This document shows positions 25,881 to 34,722 of a DNA stretch of 64,000 nucleotides, one piece after another; the first letter of the stretch is position 1; every line of letters begins with the position of its first letter. Under the pieces are notes generated by a model, which worked only from the letters and a program-made list of their open reading frames with translations, was not told the origin of the DNA and ran no database searches. Origin of the DNA: Gemmatimonas groenlandica (lineage in GTDB: Bacteria > Gemmatimonadota > Gemmatimonadetes > Gemmatimonadales > Gemmatimonadaceae); assembly GCF_013004105.1 (NCBI RefSeq), contig NZ_CP053085.1, positions 3,038,001 to 3,102,000 of the forward strand, given 5' to 3'. A program made the translations under genes and the position numbers.

Positions 25881-27584
25881 ATGCGGGTCTCTGCCCCCAT
25901 TGCGAACTTCCGCGCGACGTTGCGCGCGACCTCCACCACGCTCGCCCTGATCGGGTTGGCGGGGTGTCTCGATCTCAAGACCACCGCCGACGCCTGCACC
26001 GTCTCGGTGGCACCGGCTTCGCTGACGCTGCCGGTGAACGGTGCGTCGACGATCGTCGGCACCGCCTTCGATTGCAAAGGCAACTCGATTCGTAACAAGA
26101 AGATCTCGTATTCCTCGAGCAACACCGCGGTGGCCACGGTGACGACAGAAGGCAACGTGATCGCGGTCGGTATTGGCGGGGCCTCGGTCTCGGCGGTCGC
26201 CGACGGCAAGAGTGCATCGGTGCAGGTCACGGTGACGCCGGAAGCGGCGGCCACGGTGACCGTCACGCCGAGTACGCTGACGCTGCGCCGCACGAACACG
26301 CGTCAGCTCACGGCGACCGCGCGCAACAACCAGAACACGGTCATCCCCGGCCGCACGTTCCGCTGGGGGAGCAGCAATTCGTCGATCGTGTCAGTCGATC
26401 AGAACGGCTTGCTCACCGCGCTCACACCGGGCACCGTGGTGATCAGCGCCGAGGCCGATCAGACGACCGGTAACGCCACGGTCACCGTAACGGAAATCCC
26501 GATCGGGAGCTGCTCGCTCGCGCCGGCCACGTCCAAGCTCACCGTGTCGCAGAGCGTGCAGCCGGCGATCACGCTGCGCGATACCGCGAACAACGTCATC
26601 TCGTCGCTCGGCCGCTCCATTGCCTGGACCAGCGACAACGAAATTGCGGCGACGGTGACCGGCTCAGGCCTGGTCACGGCGCGTAAGGCCGGGACGGCCC
26701 GCATCACGGCGTCGCCGGTGGAGAACACGCAGGCATCGTGTAACGCCACAGTCGAAGTGGTGGACGCCCGCATCGTGTCGGCGGTGATCACGACGCGCAG
26801 TGGTTCGCTGCGCATCGGCATCCCGCGTCAGTTCCAGGTATCGCTCACCGACTCCGTGGGCGGCGCCATTCCCGCCGGCCGCGCGGTTACATGGACGAGC
26901 GTGACGCCGGCGATCGCGTCGGTGACGTCGAATGGACTGGTGACCGGTATCGCGCTCGGCTCAGCGCGCATCGCGGTGAACGCCGAAGGCGCGGTGGATA
27001 CGGTCAACTTCACCGTCACGAAGATTCCGGTCGCCACGGTACGCCTCTCGCCCCTCTCCTCGAGCATCGTTCAGGGCGGAACGGTGCAGATCAACGCGAC
27101 CATCGAAGACTCCACCGGCACGGCGGTCACCGACCGCATCGTGGAGTGGACCAGCAGTGACCCCACGCGTGCCGCGGTGTCGTCGACGGGTCTCGTGACC
27201 ACGCAGGCGCCGGGCACGGTCACCATCACCGCCACCAGCGAGACGCGCTCCGGCACGTCGCAGGTAACGGTGCAGCCGATCCCGGTCGATACGATCGTCG
27301 TGACGTCGGGGACCTACTCGGCGGCGCTCAATGCCCCGTCGAAGTCCTTCGCGATTCAGCTACGTGATGCGAACGGGAATCAGATCTTCAACCGGTCGGT
27401 CAGCGTGCAGAGCAGCAACCCGGGGGTTGCGACGGGCGCCATCAACGGGACCGCGACGCAGGTGAACATCAGCGCGTCCGCCGTGGGAACGACCACGTTC
27501 ACCATGCGCGCACTGAACAGCAATAACCAACCCGAAGGCAAGACGACCACGGTCACGGTGACCATCACGGCGTCGACACCGTAG
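25881..27584 (+). CDS. BIG2-repeat (bacterial Ig-like) lipoprotein
   Basis: The 567-residue protein has a signal with lipobox LAGC (TLALIGLAGCLDL), so it is probably an outer-surface lipoprotein. The rest is about six Ig-like BIG2 domains, recognised by recurring pieces such as WGSSNSSIVSVDQNGLLTALTPGTVVISA, WTSDNEIAATVTGSGLVTARKAGTARITA and WTSSDPTRAAVSSTGLVTTQAPGTVTITA. Scattered Cys residues (near 55, 75 and 225) could form disulphides. Such repeats act as surface stalks or adhesins. The ATG at 25881 is chosen because it places the n-region directly before the hydrophobic segment; an upstream in-frame ATG exists. A hairpin 40 bp past the stop probably ends the transcript. Confidence 0.87.
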   Translation: MRVSAPIANFRATLRATSTTLALIGLAGCLDLKTTADACTVSVAPASLTLPVNGASTIVGTAFDCKGNSIRNKKISYSSSNTAVATVTTEGNVIAVGIGGASVSAVADGKSASVQVTVTPEAAATVTVTPSTLTLRRTNTRQLTATARNNQNTVIPGRTFRWGSSNSSIVSVDQNGLLTALTPGTVVISAEADQTTGNATVTVTEIPIGSCSLAPATSKLTVSQSVQPAITLRDTANNVISSLGRSIAWTSDNEIAATVTGSGLVTARKAGTARITASPVENTQASCNATVEVVDARIVSAVITTRSGSLRIGIPRQFQVSLTDSVGGAIPAGRAVTWTSVTPAIASVTSNGLVTGIALGSARIAVNAEGAVDTVNFTVTKIPVATVRLSPLSSSIVQGGTVQINATIEDSTGTAVTDRIVEWTSSDPTRAAVSSTGLVTTQAPGTVTITATSETRSGTSQVTVQPIPVDTIVVTSGTYSAALNAPSKSFAIQLRDANGNQIFNRSVSVQSSNPGVATGAINGTATQVNISASAVGTTTFTMRALNSNNQPEGKTTTVTVTITASTP

Positions 27585-27623
27585 GGAGTCGCCCGCGTTC
27601 GATCCAGTACATAGCTTGCAAGG

Positions 27624-27650
27624 CGGGGCGCTTCTCTTCGAAGCGCCCCG
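27624..27650 (+). terminator. Terminator hairpin after the BIG2 lipoprotein
   Basis: CGGGGCGCTT (27624-27633) pairs perfectly with AAGCGCCCCG (27641-27650) around CTCTTCG, followed by TCGTTCGTTC. It separates the BIG2 gene from the acyl-CoA dehydrogenase gene. Confidence 0.75.
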
Positions 27651-27688
27651 TCGTTCGTTCTCCATCGGCTCCACCGGAGTGCCTGCCA

Positions 27689-29554
27689 ATGAGCGCGTCG
27701 CCACCTGTCGCCCACGCCAAGCCGTCGTTTCTTCGCGGGCTCTTTCAGGGCGAGATCACCGAAGCCTTGCTCTTCCCGTACCCCGCAACACTCGATGAGC
27801 GGCGGCCGGACGAAGCCGCCACGGTGCACCGCCTGATTGCGGCGCTGAATGCCATGGTGGCCTCAGGGCTGATCGATCCGCGGCAGATGGATGAGAACGA
27901 AACGCTGGGCGAGCCAGTGATCAAGGCGTTCGCCGAGGCCGGGCTCCTCGGTCTCACGACGCCCCAGGAGTACGGCGGCCTCGGACTCTCGGCGAGTGCC
28001 TACGCGCGCGTGTTCGGCGCCGTCGCGTCGGTGGATGCGTCGCTGGGTGTGCTGATCGGCGTGCACTGCGGCTTGGGCGGCAAGGCCCTCGTGCTTTTCG
28101 GCAACGACGAACAAAAGGCGCGCTATCTGCCGGCGCTGGCGCGCGGCGAGATGCTGGCGGCGTACGCACTCACGGAGCCCGAAACCGGCTCCGACGCGCA
28201 GCACATCGTGACCACGGCGCGCCGTAACGCCGAGAACACCGGATGGCTGCTGAACGGCCGCAAGCACTGGATCGGTAATGGTCAGCGCGCCGGCATGATC
28301 GCGACCTTCGCGCAGACGCCGATCGTGCGGAACGGCGAGACGATCATGCGGCCCACCGCGTTTATCGTGCGCCCCGACATGCCCGGCTTCCGCATTGACG
28401 GCACGGTGGCCAAGCTGGGTATCCGCGCCTCAACGCAAGCCGAGCTGGTGTTCGAGGATTGCTTCGTTCCCGACGATCACGTGCTCGGCGAGGTCGGCAA
28501 GGGGTTCCGCGTCGCCGTGAACGCGCTCAATGCCGGCCGGCTGTCGCTGGCGTCGGGGTGTGCGTCGGGATGCAAACGGTTGCTGGCCGAGTTCGCGCGC
28601 TACGCCGAGGCGCGGACGCAGTTCGGCGGCCCGTTGGCGTCGTTCGAGATCACGCAGCGGAAGATGGCCACCATCGCCGCCGACACGTACGCCGTCGACG
28701 CGATGGTCGGTGCGCTGGCCGCGGCGCTCGATGAAGACAGCGTGGACGCGTCACTCGAAGCAGCCTGCGCGAAGGTCTTTGCCAGTGAACTCGTGTGGCG
28801 TACCGCCGACGAACTCGTGCAGCTCGCGGGCGGTCGTGGCTTCGTGAAGCCATGGCCGTACGAACGCTATCTGCGCGATGCCCGCATCAATCGCATCTTT
28901 GAAGGGGCCAACGAAATCCTGCGACTGTTCATCGGACTGAATGGCATTCAGGGGCCAGCCGAAGAGCTCAAGGAACTCTCCGGCGCGCTCAAGAACCCGA
29001 TTCAAAACTGGGTGCTGGTGTCCAGCTACGCAGCGGAACGCGTCGCCTCCGCGCTGGGCAAGAAGGATCGGTTCGACGTCACGTTTCATCCGTCGCTGCG
29101 CAAGCACGCCGAGTTCGTGGAGAAGCACGTGGCTGCGCTGGCCGCCGCGACGCAGAAGATGATCGTGACGCACAAGAAGGAAATTCTGCATCGCCAGCTG
29201 GTGGTGGAGCGGCTCGCCGACATGGCGATCGAGCTATACGCACGCGCCACCACGATCGCCCGCACGCAGCGCCTCATCGGCGAGCGCGGCGCCGACGCCT
29301 GCGCGCGAGAGATCGCGCTGACCGATTTGTTCTGCATCGAATCCGGTCGACGCTTCCGAGCGATCCGCATGGAGCTTGACGGCGACGCCGGTGAAGCGAT
29401 CGACGACTTGCGCCGCGATATTGCCGCGCGCATTCGTGCAGAGCACGGTTACGGCACGAGTGATGCACTGATGGATGTCGCCGTTCCACCACTTCCCGCG
29501 TGGAGCCTCACCAAGGCCGAGCAACAGGCCGCTGTGGAGCGAAGGACACCATGA
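27689..29554 (+). CDS. Acyl-CoA dehydrogenase, VLCAD-like long form
   Basis: The 621-residue protein is about 200 residues longer than standard acyl-CoA dehydrogenases, as in the VLCAD/ACAD9 group with an extra C-terminal helical domain. Visible features: YALTEPETGSDA for flavin/substrate binding (about 155-167), LNGRKHWIGNG, the GRLSLASGCASGCKRLLAEFARYAEARTQFGGPL segment, and INRIFEGANEILRLFIGL (about 395-412), which carries the catalytic Glu. It introduces the first double bond in fatty acyl-CoA using FAD and passes electrons to ETF. GGAG lies nine bases before the ATG. Its stop overlaps the next gene by four bases (ATGA). Confidence 0.92.
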   Translation: MSASPPVAHAKPSFLRGLFQGEITEALLFPYPATLDERRPDEAATVHRLIAALNAMVASGLIDPRQMDENETLGEPVIKAFAEAGLLGLTTPQEYGGLGLSASAYARVFGAVASVDASLGVLIGVHCGLGGKALVLFGNDEQKARYLPALARGEMLAAYALTEPETGSDAQHIVTTARRNAENTGWLLNGRKHWIGNGQRAGMIATFAQTPIVRNGETIMRPTAFIVRPDMPGFRIDGTVAKLGIRASTQAELVFEDCFVPDDHVLGEVGKGFRVAVNALNAGRLSLASGCASGCKRLLAEFARYAEARTQFGGPLASFEITQRKMATIAADTYAVDAMVGALAAALDEDSVDASLEAACAKVFASELVWRTADELVQLAGGRGFVKPWPYERYLRDARINRIFEGANEILRLFIGLNGIQGPAEELKELSGALKNPIQNWVLVSSYAAERVASALGKKDRFDVTFHPSLRKHAEFVEKHVAALAAATQKMIVTHKKEILHRQLVVERLADMAIELYARATTIARTQRLIGERGADACAREIALTDLFCIESGRRFRAIRMELDGDAGEAIDDLRRDIAARIRAEHGYGTSDALMDVAVPPLPAWSLTKAEQQAAVERRTP

Positions 29555-30162
29555 GCAACACACTGATGAGTGCCGCGGTCACGTTGTCCGTCGCACTGCT
29601 GTTCGCGGCGTGCACCGAGCCGCGATCCGCCGCATCGACCGATAGTCTTGCTCCGCCGTCGGGCGCCACGACCAGTGCCACGACCAGCGCGGCGACGCAG
29701 CCGGAGCGCGTCGTGGGGCCGATGGACCTCACGGAGCACGGCTTCGGACCCGTGCGCGTGGGCATGACATTGGCCGAAGTCTCGGCAGCCAGCAGCGCGG
29801 GAATCCGCCTCGTCGGCACCGACTCGACCGCGTGTAGCTACCTGAGTTGGCGCGACGGCCCGCCCGAGGTGCTCATCATGGCCGAAGGCGGACGGGTGGT
29901 GCGCATCGATGTCCGCAATCCCGCGATCGCCACACCGGAAGGCATCAAGCTCGGCAGCACGGAAGCCGAGGTGCAGCAGCGGTATGCCGGTCAGGTGGAG
30001 GTGCAGCCACACAAGTACACGGACGGCCACTACCTCGTGATTACGCCACGCAATCCGTCCGACAGCAGCCTGCGCCTCGTGTTCGAAACCGATGGCAAGA
30101 ACGTGAAGACGTTTCGCGGCGGACTCGTGCCGCAGGTGCAATACGTCGAAGCGTGCAGCTGA
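29551..30162 (+). CDS. Hypothetical lipoprotein, 203 aa
   Basis: The protein has a signal with lipobox FAAC (ALLFAACTEP), then a Ser/Thr/Ala-rich linker and a globular domain from about residue 55. The domain starts LTEHGFGPVRVGMTLAEVS, and later has ATPEGIKLGSTEAEVQQRYAG and HYLVITP. The two 'GxxVGMTxxEV' / 'GIKLGSTEAEV' halves suggest a duplicated BLIP/SmpA-like beta fold (inference). It is translationally coupled to the acyl-CoA dehydrogenase (ATGA overlap), though a functional link is not obvious. Its stop directly abuts the stop of the convergent response regulator. Confidence 0.7.
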   Translation: MSNTLMSAAVTLSVALLFAACTEPRSAASTDSLAPPSGATTSATTSAATQPERVVGPMDLTEHGFGPVRVGMTLAEVSAASSAGIRLVGTDSTACSYLSWRDGPPEVLIMAEGGRVVRIDVRNPAIATPEGIKLGSTEAEVQQRYAGQVEVQPHKYTDGHYLVITPRNPSDSSLRLVFETDGKNVKTFRGGLVPQVQYVEACS

Positions 30163-30858
30163 TTATGCGTCGTTCTTGAGCAGCCCGAGCTTGAGCGCGA
30201 ACTTCACGTAGTCACTGCGGTGCGCGAGGCCGAGCTTTTCGCCGATGCGCTGCTTGTAGGTGTCCACCGTTTTCGGTGAGATCGTGAGATGCTCTCCGAT
30301 TTCCGGCGCCGTGAAGCCCTCGGCGACCAACTTGAGCACCACCTGCTCGCGATCGGTGAGCTTCTCAAAGCGGGCACGCTCGTCCGCGTTGCCATCGCGT
30401 CGGGCCAAGCCGCGAGCCAGCGCTCGGGCCGCCGTGGGCTGCACGTAGACATCGCCGGCGGCGACCGTGCGAATGGCATCGACGAGCTCGCGATCGGCCA
30501 CTGACTTGAGCAGGTAACCACCCGCGCCCGCTTCGAGCAGGGCCACGAGATGTTCGTCTTCGGTGTGCATCGTGAGGACGAGCACCCGGCGCGTCATCGG
30601 CTCACCGGGCGTCGGCGTGCGCACGGCATTCGCCTTCTGCAACTCGCGGGTGGCCGTGAGTCCGTCCATGTCGGGCATGGAGAGATCCATCACGATCACG
30701 TGAGGATCGAGGCGTTCCGCAAGGACGAGCGCATCCTTCCCGCTACCGCCTTCGCCAACGACCGCAATGTCCTTCGCGGTCGAGAGTACCGCTTTGAGTC
30801 CGGAGCGGACGATCTGGTGATCATCCACCAGCACGACGCGAATCAGGTCAGGGCGCAT
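30163..30858 (-). CDS. NarL/FixJ-type response regulator (orphan)
   Basis: The 231-residue protein has a receiver domain (about 6-130) with the acidic pair in VVLVDDHQIV, the phosphoacceptor Asp in VIVMDLSMPDMDG, and the conserved Lys in GGYLLKSVAD. A LuxR-type HTH follows (about 165-225): FEKLTDREQVVLKLVAEGFTAPEIGEHLTISPKTVDTYKQRIGEKLG. It binds DNA when phosphorylated. No histidine kinase is adjacent, so its partner lies elsewhere. The receiver contains an extra Pro/Thr-rich loop (NAVRTPTPGEPMTRR) not usual in the family. It lies 37 bp downstream of cydB on the same strand and could be read through from it. Confidence 0.92.
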   Translation of the reverse strand: MRPDLIRVVLVDDHQIVRSGLKAVLSTAKDIAVVGEGGSGKDALVLAERLDPHVIVMDLSMPDMDGLTATRELQKANAVRTPTPGEPMTRRVLVLTMHTEDEHLVALLEAGAGGYLLKSVADRELVDAIRTVAAGDVYVQPTAARALARGLARRDGNADERARFEKLTDREQVVLKLVAEGFTAPEIGEHLTISPKTVDTYKQRIGEKLGLAHRSDYVKFALKLGLLKNDA

Positions 30859-30895
30859 CCGTCAATCTGGGTCGCAACCGACCACAACGCGAGGG

Positions 30896-31951
30896 CTACT
30901 CGACGCCTTCGCGGGTCTTGAAGATGCGAAACAAGTACACAAAACTCGGCAAGAGAATCATGGTGCCCACCGCCAATGCACCAAGCGTCAACTGCAATGT
31001 CACGCGAGGGGCCGCCAGTTCAGTGATGGTGCGATTCGGGGGCAGCATCCACGGATACTGCGTCCACGCCCACCCCCAGAGGATGAAACTGGCCTGCGCC
31101 GCAGCGGCCAAGCGCGCCACTTGAAAGCGTCGCGTGGCGAGCGCCCACATCGACGTGGCCGCCGCAACAGCGGTCACCGCGTGCATCGTGAGCGCCGTCC
31201 GCCCGTTCGTGAGTCCCTGAAAGAGCAGCGGATTCTCGGCGCGGGCAATCACCAGCGTGGTGGCCGCAAGCACCAGTAATGCGACCTGCGACTGCTGCGC
31301 CCGACGTTTGAAGAGATCGCGCATACGGTCGTCGGTCGCCTCCACCGTGAGGTACGACGCGGCAAGAAACGCGAACAACGCCAGCGTAAGCAGCCCCACG
31401 GCCCAGGGGAACGGGGAGCGGGCCCATGGATCGATGAACCGTTCGCCGAACGTGACAGAGCGCAGCGAATCGATCGACCGGATCGGCACCGCGCCGCTGG
31501 CGACAGCGCCCAGACAGACGCCGAGAATGACCGGTGTGAGCAGGCTTGCGACTGAGAAGATGCGTCCCCATCGGCGCTGCACATGATCACGCTTACTGTC
31601 GTACGTGCGAAAAGTGAACGCGGACCCGCGCAGCACGATGCCAACCAGCATCACCGTAATCGGGATATGCAGTTCGGTGGCGAGGTGCGCGAACGCCTTG
31701 GGAAAACAGGAAAAGAGCAACACGACCACGAGAATCAGCCACACGTGGTTGGCTTCCCAGATCGGACCGATCGCGTCGGCGATCAGCACGCGCTGCGCGT
31801 CGCGATCCTTGCCGCGCGCGAAGAGATCCCACACGCCGCCGCCGAAGTCTGCGCCCCCCAGCAGCACGTACGCATTGAGCGAGAGCACCATGGTTCCGGC
31901 TACCGCGTGCGGGAGCGTCCAGGTGAGTTCGGTGGCGACGGCCGCCGACAT
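30896..31951 (-). CDS. cydB: Cytochrome bd ubiquinol/menaquinol oxidase subunit II
   Basis: CydB is the structural partner of CydA in the high-affinity terminal oxidase of the inner membrane. The 351-residue protein starts with a short tail and then LNAYVLLGGADFGGGVWDLFARG, a diagnostic CydB segment, followed by IADAIGPIWEANHVWLILVVVLLFSCFP. About eight to nine hydrophobic segments are present. The start codon shares one base with the cydA stop (TGATG), so the two are translationally coupled. No small CydX-like gene is evident after it. Confidence 0.92.
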   Translation of the reverse strand: MSAAVATELTWTLPHAVAGTMVLSLNAYVLLGGADFGGGVWDLFARGKDRDAQRVLIADAIGPIWEANHVWLILVVVLLFSCFPKAFAHLATELHIPITVMLVGIVLRGSAFTFRTYDSKRDHVQRRWGRIFSVASLLTPVILGVCLGAVASGAVPIRSIDSLRSVTFGERFIDPWARSPFPWAVGLLTLALFAFLAASYLTVEATDDRMRDLFKRRAQQSQVALLVLAATTLVIARAENPLLFQGLTNGRTALTMHAVTAVAAATSMWALATRRFQVARLAAAAQASFILWGWAWTQYPWMLPPNRTITELAAPRVTLQLTLGALAVGTMILLPSFVYLFRIFKTREGVE

Positions 31952-33336
31952 CACGGCGTCGGGTAGCTCGCGGTCGATCCCGGCGTCGGAATCGGCAATT
32001 CGCTGGTAAAGCCCATGGGAGTCTGCGACACGCCGGTCTTGATGATCTGACGCCAGAGCAAGAAGACCACGGTGACCGCCAAACCGATGTACAGCGCCGT
32101 GAACAGCGCAAACGACACCACGAGCCCGGGCATCGGCGTGACCGCGTCGGCGGTGCGCATGATGCCCTGCACGATCCACGGCTGACGCCCAACCTCGGTG
32201 ACGGTCCATCCGGCTTCGAGCGCGATGAAGCCAAGCGGGCCAGCCAACACCACCGCCGTGAGGAACCGGCGATCATCGGGGAGCGCGCTGCCACTGCCTC
32301 GCTTGCGACGCCACCAGCGCCACGCGCCCCACACCGAGAGCGCCGCCATCACCGAGCCGCAGGCGATCATGATCTGAAAGGCGAGATGCACGATGCCGAG
32401 CGGCGGGCGCTCGTCGGGAGGCACCGCGTCCACGCCCTTCACGACAGCGTTGGGATCGCCGTGCAGCAGGAACGACAGCGCACCAGGAATCTCGATCGCG
32501 CCGGTGTGCTCCAGCGTTGCGGCATTCGGCCAGCCACCGATGACGAACGCGGCGGGGCCCGTTTTCAAATGTCCTTCCATGGCGGCCAGCTTCACCGGCT
32601 GCCGTTCCGCGACGCTGCGCGCGCTCCAATCGCCTGACAGCGGCTGCACCAGCGCGGCGGGGAGCCCCACCCACAAGGCGATCTGCAGCGCGGCGCGATG
32701 AAAGGCGCGATGCGGTGTGCCTCGACGTAGAGCAAAGGCATGGATGCCGGCGACGGCGAACCCGGTGGCCGCGAACGAGGCAAGCGTCATGTGGACGATC
32801 TGCGACGGCGCGGCGGCATTGAACATGGCCGCGACTGGATCGACATCGGTGACCTGCCCGTTCACCATACGGAAGCCGGCCGGCGCGTTCATCCAGGCAT
32901 TGGCGCACACCACGAAGGCGCCGCTGAGGGCACCACTCACCGCGACCACCACACCAGCCGCGAAGTGGGCGCGCGGGGGAATACGCTTCCACGCGTACAG
33001 GTAGATGCCGAGGAAGATGGCTTCCGTAAAAAACGCGAAGCCTTCCAGCGAAAAGGGCATCCCGATCACGGCCCCGGCGTGCTCCATGAACGTGGGCCAG
33101 AGCAGGCCGAGTTCGAACGAAAGCACGGTCCCCGACACGGCTCCGACGGCAAACAGAATCGCCGTGCCTTTGGCCCAGCGCTTGGCCAGTTCGAGCTGTA
33201 GCGGATCTCTCGACATGAGATACCGCCCCTCCGCGATGACCATGAGCGCAGGCATGCCTACCCCCACCACCGCGAAGATGATGTGGAAGGCCAACGACAT
33301 GGCCATCTGCGAACGGGCGAAAAGCAGGTCAGACAT
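31951..33336 (-). CDS. cydA: Cytochrome bd oxidase subunit I
   Basis: CydA carries haems b558, b595 and d and the quinol site. The 461-residue protein begins LLFARSQMAMSLAFHIIFAVVGVGMP, with the haem-ligand His in FHI, then GMPFSLEGFAFFTEAIFLGIYLYAWKR, which holds conserved Glu residues of the proton path. A later segment GWTVTEVGRQPWIV is the family signature. It is shorter than E. coli CydA (522), which fits a short Q-loop (CioA-like) form; such oxidases are often less cyanide sensitive (known of the group, not shown here). The ATG at 33336 overlaps the end of the fumarylacetoacetase gene by eight bases. The longer upstream frame is antisense or overlapping noise. Confidence 0.92.
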   Translation of the reverse strand: MSDLLFARSQMAMSLAFHIIFAVVGVGMPALMVIAEGRYLMSRDPLQLELAKRWAKGTAILFAVGAVSGTVLSFELGLLWPTFMEHAGAVIGMPFSLEGFAFFTEAIFLGIYLYAWKRIPPRAHFAAGVVVAVSGALSGAFVVCANAWMNAPAGFRMVNGQVTDVDPVAAMFNAAAPSQIVHMTLASFAATGFAVAGIHAFALRRGTPHRAFHRAALQIALWVGLPAALVQPLSGDWSARSVAERQPVKLAAMEGHLKTGPAAFVIGGWPNAATLEHTGAIEIPGALSFLLHGDPNAVVKGVDAVPPDERPPLGIVHLAFQIMIACGSVMAALSVWGAWRWWRRKRGSGSALPDDRRFLTAVVLAGPLGFIALEAGWTVTEVGRQPWIVQGIMRTADAVTPMPGLVVSFALFTALYIGLAVTVVFLLWRQIIKTGVSQTPMGFTSELPIPTPGSTASYPTP

Positions 33337-34666
33337 CAGACGCGTTCGCCGGTAGGATTGCCCCGACGCAGCGCCCGAAGCCGATGCGCACCGCCCCCTC
33401 GCGCTCGGCGAAGGCGGTGATCTCCAATTGGTCCCCGTCTTCGAGGAAACGGCGCGTCTCGCCGTTGGGGAGCTCGAGCGGCTCGGCCCCGCGCCAGGTG
33501 AGCTCGAGCAGACAGCCGCGGCTCTCTTTGGCCGGACCAGAAATGGTGCCGCTGCCCAGCAGATCGCCGGGGCGAAGATTGCAGCCGCTACTGGCGTGAT
33601 GCACCAACAGCTGCGCCATCGACCAATACAGATCGGTGGCCAGTCCCCGCGTGAGCCGCACGGCCGGTTCGCCGGCGTCACGCATGCGCGCGGTGCGGAG
33701 CCAGGTTTCCACCGTGATGCCGAACCCGCCGTACGCGCGGTCGTCATCGCTGGTGAGATACGGCAGCGGCTCCGGATCGCCGTCGGCGCGCGGCGCTAAC
33801 GGCATGCGGAACGGCTCGAGCGCCTCGAGCGTGACGACCCACGGACTGATCGTGCTCGCGAAATTCTTGGCGAGGAACGGGCCCAGCGGCTGGTACTCCC
33901 ACGCCTGAATGTCGCGGGCCGACCAATCGTTCAGCAAACACAGGCCGAACAGGTGATCGTTGGCCTGCTCGATCGGGATCGATTCGCCGAGCGCGTTGCC
34001 GGTGCCCACGAACGCCGCGAGTTCGAGTTCGTAATCGAGCAGTCGCGACGGACCTACCGACGGCACGTCATCGTTGGGGCCTTTGCGCTGACCCATGGGG
34101 CGGCGCACGGGCGTACCCGACACGACGATGCTGGAGGCGCGCCCGTGATAGCCGATGGGCACCCACTTGTAGTTCGGCAGCAGCGGATTGTCGGGGCGGA
34201 ACATCGACCCGACGTTGGTGGCGTGGTGCACCGACGCATAGAAGTCGGTGTAGTCGCCGATTTGCGCCGGCAGGAATAGCTCGGCGTCCTGCTGCAGTAC
34301 CAGCGCGTGTTCGGCGATCTGCTTGCGATGCACGGCCGCCGTTTCCGCAAGCAGCGCCGAGATGGCATTCCGCAGCGCACGACGGGCCGGCGCGCCGCGC
34401 GACATCAGCTCATTGAGCGTCGGCATCGCGCACGCCGAAGCGGCCTGACGCGCGTCGCTCTCCTCATCGAAGAGTCCGGCGGCGAGACAGGCCGCCACGT
34501 CGAGGATTGCTGCACCGATAGCCACGCCGACGCGCGGCGCTTCACGGGTGCCCGCCCGACGAAAAATGCCGAAGGGCAAATTCTGAATCGGGAAATCCGC
34601 ACCGCGCAGATTGGCCGTCTGCACCCAGGAGCGGAGCGCGGGGTCGTTGGTTGGATCGATCGACAT
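33329..34666 (-). CDS. fahA: Fumarylacetoacetase
   Basis: This enzyme hydrolyses fumarylacetoacetate to fumarate and acetoacetate, the last step of tyrosine/homogentisate breakdown. The 445-residue protein has the N-terminal SH3-like domain and the catalytic domain with YTDFYASVHHATNVGSMFRPDNPLLPNYKWVPIGYHGRASS (about 135-175), containing the catalytic His and metal/substrate residues. ELELAAFVGTGNALGE and LLNDWSARDIQAWEYQPLGPFLAKNFASTISPWV (about 240-280) supply the remaining metal ligands. No other homogentisate-pathway gene lies in the window. The gene begins just after a strong hairpin and overlaps cydA, so it seems to lead a transcript with cydAB. Confidence 0.93.
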   Translation of the reverse strand: MSIDPTNDPALRSWVQTANLRGADFPIQNLPFGIFRRAGTREAPRVGVAIGAAILDVAACLAAGLFDEESDARQAASACAMPTLNELMSRGAPARRALRNAISALLAETAAVHRKQIAEHALVLQQDAELFLPAQIGDYTDFYASVHHATNVGSMFRPDNPLLPNYKWVPIGYHGRASSIVVSGTPVRRPMGQRKGPNDDVPSVGPSRLLDYELELAAFVGTGNALGESIPIEQANDHLFGLCLLNDWSARDIQAWEYQPLGPFLAKNFASTISPWVVTLEALEPFRMPLAPRADGDPEPLPYLTSDDDRAYGGFGITVETWLRTARMRDAGEPAVRLTRGLATDLYWSMAQLLVHHASSGCNLRPGDLLGSGTISGPAKESRGCLLELTWRGAEPLELPNGETRRFLEDGDQLEITAFAEREGAVRIGFGRCVGAILPANASDV

Positions 34667-34685
34667 GCGGTGATTCTAGCGTGTC

Positions 34686-34718
34686 AGCCCGCACGGCGCT
34701 GGTGGCACCGTGCGGGCT
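34686..34718 (-). terminator. Terminator hairpin between the nad-linked unknown gene and fahA
   Basis: AGCCCGCACGG (34686-34696) pairs perfectly with CCGTGCGGGCT (34708-34718) around an 11-nt loop. It lies five bases past the stop at 34723 of the minus-strand gene and before the fahA start (34666), so it probably divides the nadBAC transcript from fahA-cydAB. Confidence 0.75.
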
Positions 34719-34722
34719 CACA

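Noticed and set aside
25862-25890. TTGACA before the BIG2 lipoprotein as a -35 box
   Set aside because: The expected -10 position would fall inside the coding sequence and shows nothing like TATAAT.
30859-30895. A cydX-type small subunit gene after cydB
   Set aside because: Only 37 bp separate cydB from the next gene, with no short membrane-protein frame.
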